Positions 62,147 to 64,000 of a stretch of 64,000 nt of DNA are shown one piece after another. The notes under the pieces are model-generated. The model worked only from the letters and a program-made list of their open reading frames with translations. It was not told where the DNA came from and searched no databases. Position numbers and translations under genes: made by a program. The stretch covers positions 1,612,001 through 1,676,000 of the forward strand of contig NZ_CP095050.1 of the NCBI RefSeq assembly GCF_022921075.1, written 5' to 3'. The DNA is from Hymenobacter sp. 5317J-9 (GTDB lineage: Bacteria > Bacteroidota > Bacteroidia > Cytophagales > Hymenobacteraceae). Each line of letters opens with the position of its first letter. Positions within the stretch are counted from its first letter, which is position 1.

Positions 62147-63190
62147 TCAACGCTTCACGCCCAGGCTATCGAGGCGGTGCTGGTAGCGGCGGGCGTTGAG
62201 CTTGTGCTGGGCGTAGGTTTCGGCAAAGTCGGAAAAGCCGCTGCCGTCGGGGCGGGCGCAGAAAAACAGGTTTTTGTTGTGCGCCGGCTTCAGCACGGCA
62301 TCGAGGGAACTGGGGCGCGGCGTGGTGATGGGGCCGGGCGGAAGGCCTTTGTGCCGGTACGTGTTGTAGGGCGAATCCACTTTCTTGTCCACGTTTAGCA
62401 CGCGCTTGCGGGTGCCCAGGCCGTGCAGGGGCCAGAGCAGGGTGGGGTCGGCCTGTAGGGGCTGGCCGTTGCGGAGGCGGTTGAGGTACACGGCGGCGAT
62501 GAGCGGCTTGTCGGTGGGCTGGGCGGTTTCGCGCTGCACAATGCTGGCCAGCACGCTCACCTGGGTGCGGGTCATCTTCAGGGAATCGGCCCGGGCCTGG
62601 CGCTGGCTGGTCCAGAAGCGGCGGTAGCGGGCGGCCGTCGAATCCAGAAAGCCCTGCGCGCTGGTGTTCCACAGGTGCCGGTAGGTGCCCGGAATGAACA
62701 TCGTGCGAATGGTGCAGGTGTCGAGGCCGTAGCGCCGCTGCAGGCCGGCGTTGTCGCCCAGCAGCAGCTCCAGCTTGAAGGAGTCGGCTTCGAGCTGGCG
62801 CGTCACCTGGCGGGGCAGCTTGTCGAGGTAGTGAAAGGAATTGAGTTCGAAGCGCACCGTGTCCTGCTGGCCAGCCAGCAGCAGGCGCACCAGGTCGCCA
62901 TTGCCCAGGCCGGGGTCGAGGCGGTAGCGGCCGGGCTTCACGTGGGGCGGGTAGTCGTGGTGCTCGGCCACCCAGCGAAAGGTGCCGGGCTCCAGCAGCA
63001 GCTCATGCTTTTGCAGCGAGTCCATCACCGCCTCAAACCCCGAGCCCGTGCGAATGAACAGGTACGCCGGCCCTTCGGCAAAGGCCCGCACGTTGGGCCG
63101 GTAAAACACCCGCCACGCCGCATAGCTGCCGGCCACTAGCACCAGCAGCAACGCCATTCCCGCAAGCAGCCATCCTTTTCCTCTCTGCAT
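62147..63190 (-). CDS. mltG: Endolytic murein transglycosylase
   Basis: Inner-membrane protein that cuts nascent peptidoglycan strands and limits their length. 347 residues, start MQRGKGWLLAGMALLLVLVA with one N-terminal helix (8-26). A LysM-like region (GFEAVMDSLQKHELLLEPGT) is followed by the YceG catalytic domain: FIPGTYRHLWNT, the catalytic glutamate in SIVQRETAQPTDKPLIAAVY, LQADPTLLWP, and PYNTYRHKGLPPGPI with the terminal NKNLFFCARPDGSGF. Its ATG shares one base with the TGA stop of the upstream regulator gene, so translation is coupled. Confidence 0.95.
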   Translation of the reverse strand: MQRGKGWLLAGMALLLVLVAGSYAAWRVFYRPNVRAFAEGPAYLFIRTGSGFEAVMDSLQKHELLLEPGTFRWVAEHHDYPPHVKPGRYRLDPGLGNGDLVRLLLAGQQDTVRFELNSFHYLDKLPRQVTRQLEADSFKLELLLGDNAGLQRRYGLDTCTIRTMFIPGTYRHLWNTSAQGFLDSTAARYRRFWTSQRQARADSLKMTRTQVSVLASIVQRETAQPTDKPLIAAVYLNRLRNGQPLQADPTLLWPLHGLGTRKRVLNVDKKVDSPYNTYRHKGLPPGPITTPRPSSLDAVLKPAHNKNLFFCARPDGSGFSDFAETYAQHKLNARRYQHRLDSLGVKR

Positions 63191-64000
63191 CAGTTATTTC
63201 CTTGTACCAGTGCCGTCACGGCCGCTTCAAACGCCGCGCGCTCGGCCTGGCGTTCAATTTCGACGGGCGCCGCGGCCCGACTTTCGCAGTCCGGGATGGG
63301 GCAGCGCTCGCAGGTTTCGTTCACGATGCGGAAGGGCAGGGCCGGGTCGGCCAGGAAGCGGACCTGGGCGCGCAGGTTGTCGTCGCAGCGCAGGCCCACG
63401 GTCACGCTTAGGGCGGGCTGGGTGGGCGTGCCGGCGCGGGCCAGCGTGAAGCACAGGTACTCGTCGTCGGTGCCGAAATAGCGCGAGCGTTGGGCGCCGG
63501 CCACGGTCACGGGGGCCTCGGCGGTGTCGGGCACGGGCAGGGTGCGGGCTTCCTCCATCAGCCGCAAACTCACCCAGCGGCGGCAGTAATGCTCGTTCAG
63601 CTCGTTACCGTGGGGGTTATGCAGCCGGGCCAGGTGCAGCTCCTTGGTCAGCTCGAAGGGCGAAGCGGCGTCGCGCTGGTCGAAGCGCAAAAAGAACAGG
63701 CTCTGCAAACTCAGGTGGCGCGGCAGCAGCGTGGTGAGGCGCTGCATGAACATCTCGGGGCTCACGTCGTACTGCGTTAGCAGGTTCAGCAGCAGGTCAG
63801 GGTTCCATTTTTTGGCTCCGAAAACCTTCTTCACGTCGCGCAGCAGGCTTTCCTCCTCCATCAGCAGCGCGCCGGCAAAGTAGGAAGCTTTGAAGTTGTT
63901 CAGTACTTCCTCGAAGGTGCGCACCTGCGTGCTGCTGCTCACGTAGGGCCGCTCGGTCAGCTTGAGGTAGTTGAAGGCCACTTCGCGGCCCAGCACAAAG
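63190..64000 (-). CDS. ScfR-type transcriptional regulator (HTH-ImmA/IrrE-DUF2083), partial
   Basis: C-terminal ~270 residues; the N-terminus with the expected HTH lies beyond the window end. The visible part contains the tail of an ImmA/IrrE-like peptidase domain (EEVLNNFKASYFAGALLMEE) and a DUF2083-type domain, whose diagnostic cysteine cluster reads NETCERCPIPDCESRAAAP. These XRE-family regulators (RamB/PrpR-like) typically respond to short-chain acyl-CoA and control propionate, acetate or glyoxylate genes (family knowledge). A GTG at about 63996 is internal, not a start. The stop overlaps the mltG ATG by one base. Confidence 0.85.
   Translation of the reverse strand, partial: FVLGREVAFNYLKLTERPYVSSSTQVRTFEEVLNNFKASYFAGALLMEEESLLRDVKKVFGAKKWNPDLLLNLLTQYDVSPEMFMQRLTTLLPRHLSLQSLFFLRFDQRDAASPFELTKELHLARLHNPHGNELNEHYCRRWVSLRLMEEARTLPVPDTAEAPVTVAGAQRSRYFGTDDEYLCFTLARAGTPTQPALSVTVGLRCDDNLRAQVRFLADPALPFRIVNETCERCPIPDCESRAAAPVEIERQAERAAFEAAVTALVQGNN

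Overview
The window comes from a GC-rich member of the Bacteroidota, most likely a Cytophagales/Hymenobacteraceae-type genome (inference). The evidence is three SusC/SusD outer-membrane uptake pairs, type IX secretion components (a PorE-like protein and PorQ), OmpP1/FadL and other outer-membrane barrels, split 5'-nucleotidase genes, and several exact TAnnTTTG boxes, the Bacteroidota -7 promoter element. No rRNA, tRNA, CRISPR array, insertion sequence or prophage was found.

Layout. 1-3.8 kb: both subunits of B12-dependent methylmalonyl-CoA mutase on the minus strand (mutB cut by the window start). 3.9-8.6 kb: two tandem paralogous outer-membrane barrels, then the two halves of a 5'-nucleotidase as separate genes in inverted domain order. 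8.7-10.3 kb: dnaA. 10.4-14 kb: small membrane protein, OsmC, a GH3-family acyl-adenylating enzyme, an unknown lower-GC gene and a GreA/GreB-like C-domain protein. 14.0-14.27 kb: a degenerate ~21-bp minisatellite. 14.3-21.9 kb: PorE-like protein, Lon, PorQ and HslU. 22-38.2 kb: three SusC/SusD systems with no degradative enzyme between them. 38.3-39.4 kb: prfB with an intact programmed +1 frameshift. 39.6-42.1 kb: a CZB protein, CHASE3 histidine kinase and single-domain response regulator. 42.1-49.4 kb: RNase HII, a candidate structured small RNA, NUDIX hydrolase, acyltransferase, GatC, a large membrane-TPR protein, a LolD/MacB-type ATPase and cobalamin adenosyltransferase. 49.5-52.7 kb: IlvE, GcvT, ComB-like phosphatase. 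52.9-57.6 kb: a minus-strand run of MazG-like, Dtd, an aspartate-less response regulator, an RND/metal efflux adaptor lipoprotein, a histidine kinase and a canonical OmpR-type regulator. 57.7-64 kb: a GT39-like membrane protein, an SGNH lipoprotein paired with a FadL-type barrel, MltG, and the C-terminal part of a ScfR-type regulator (cut by the window end).

Links between genes. Methylmalonyl-CoA mutase needs adenosylcobalamin, which the PduO-type adenosyltransferase at 48.9 kb can supply. The PorE-like protein and PorQ belong to type IX secretion. The adaptor, kinase and two regulators at 53.7-57.6 kb look like a metal or drug stress unit whose pump is not present here.

The most striking non-coding structure is a family of dispersed long inverted repeats (six clear or variant copies plus a short relative) sharing arms built on GTCATGCTGAGCGCAGCCGAAGCATCTC. 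Two further inverted repeats of a different sequence type lie near genes. The best candidates for something undescribed are the ~140-nt RNA at 43.1-43.3 kb and the minisatellite at 14.05-14.27 kb.
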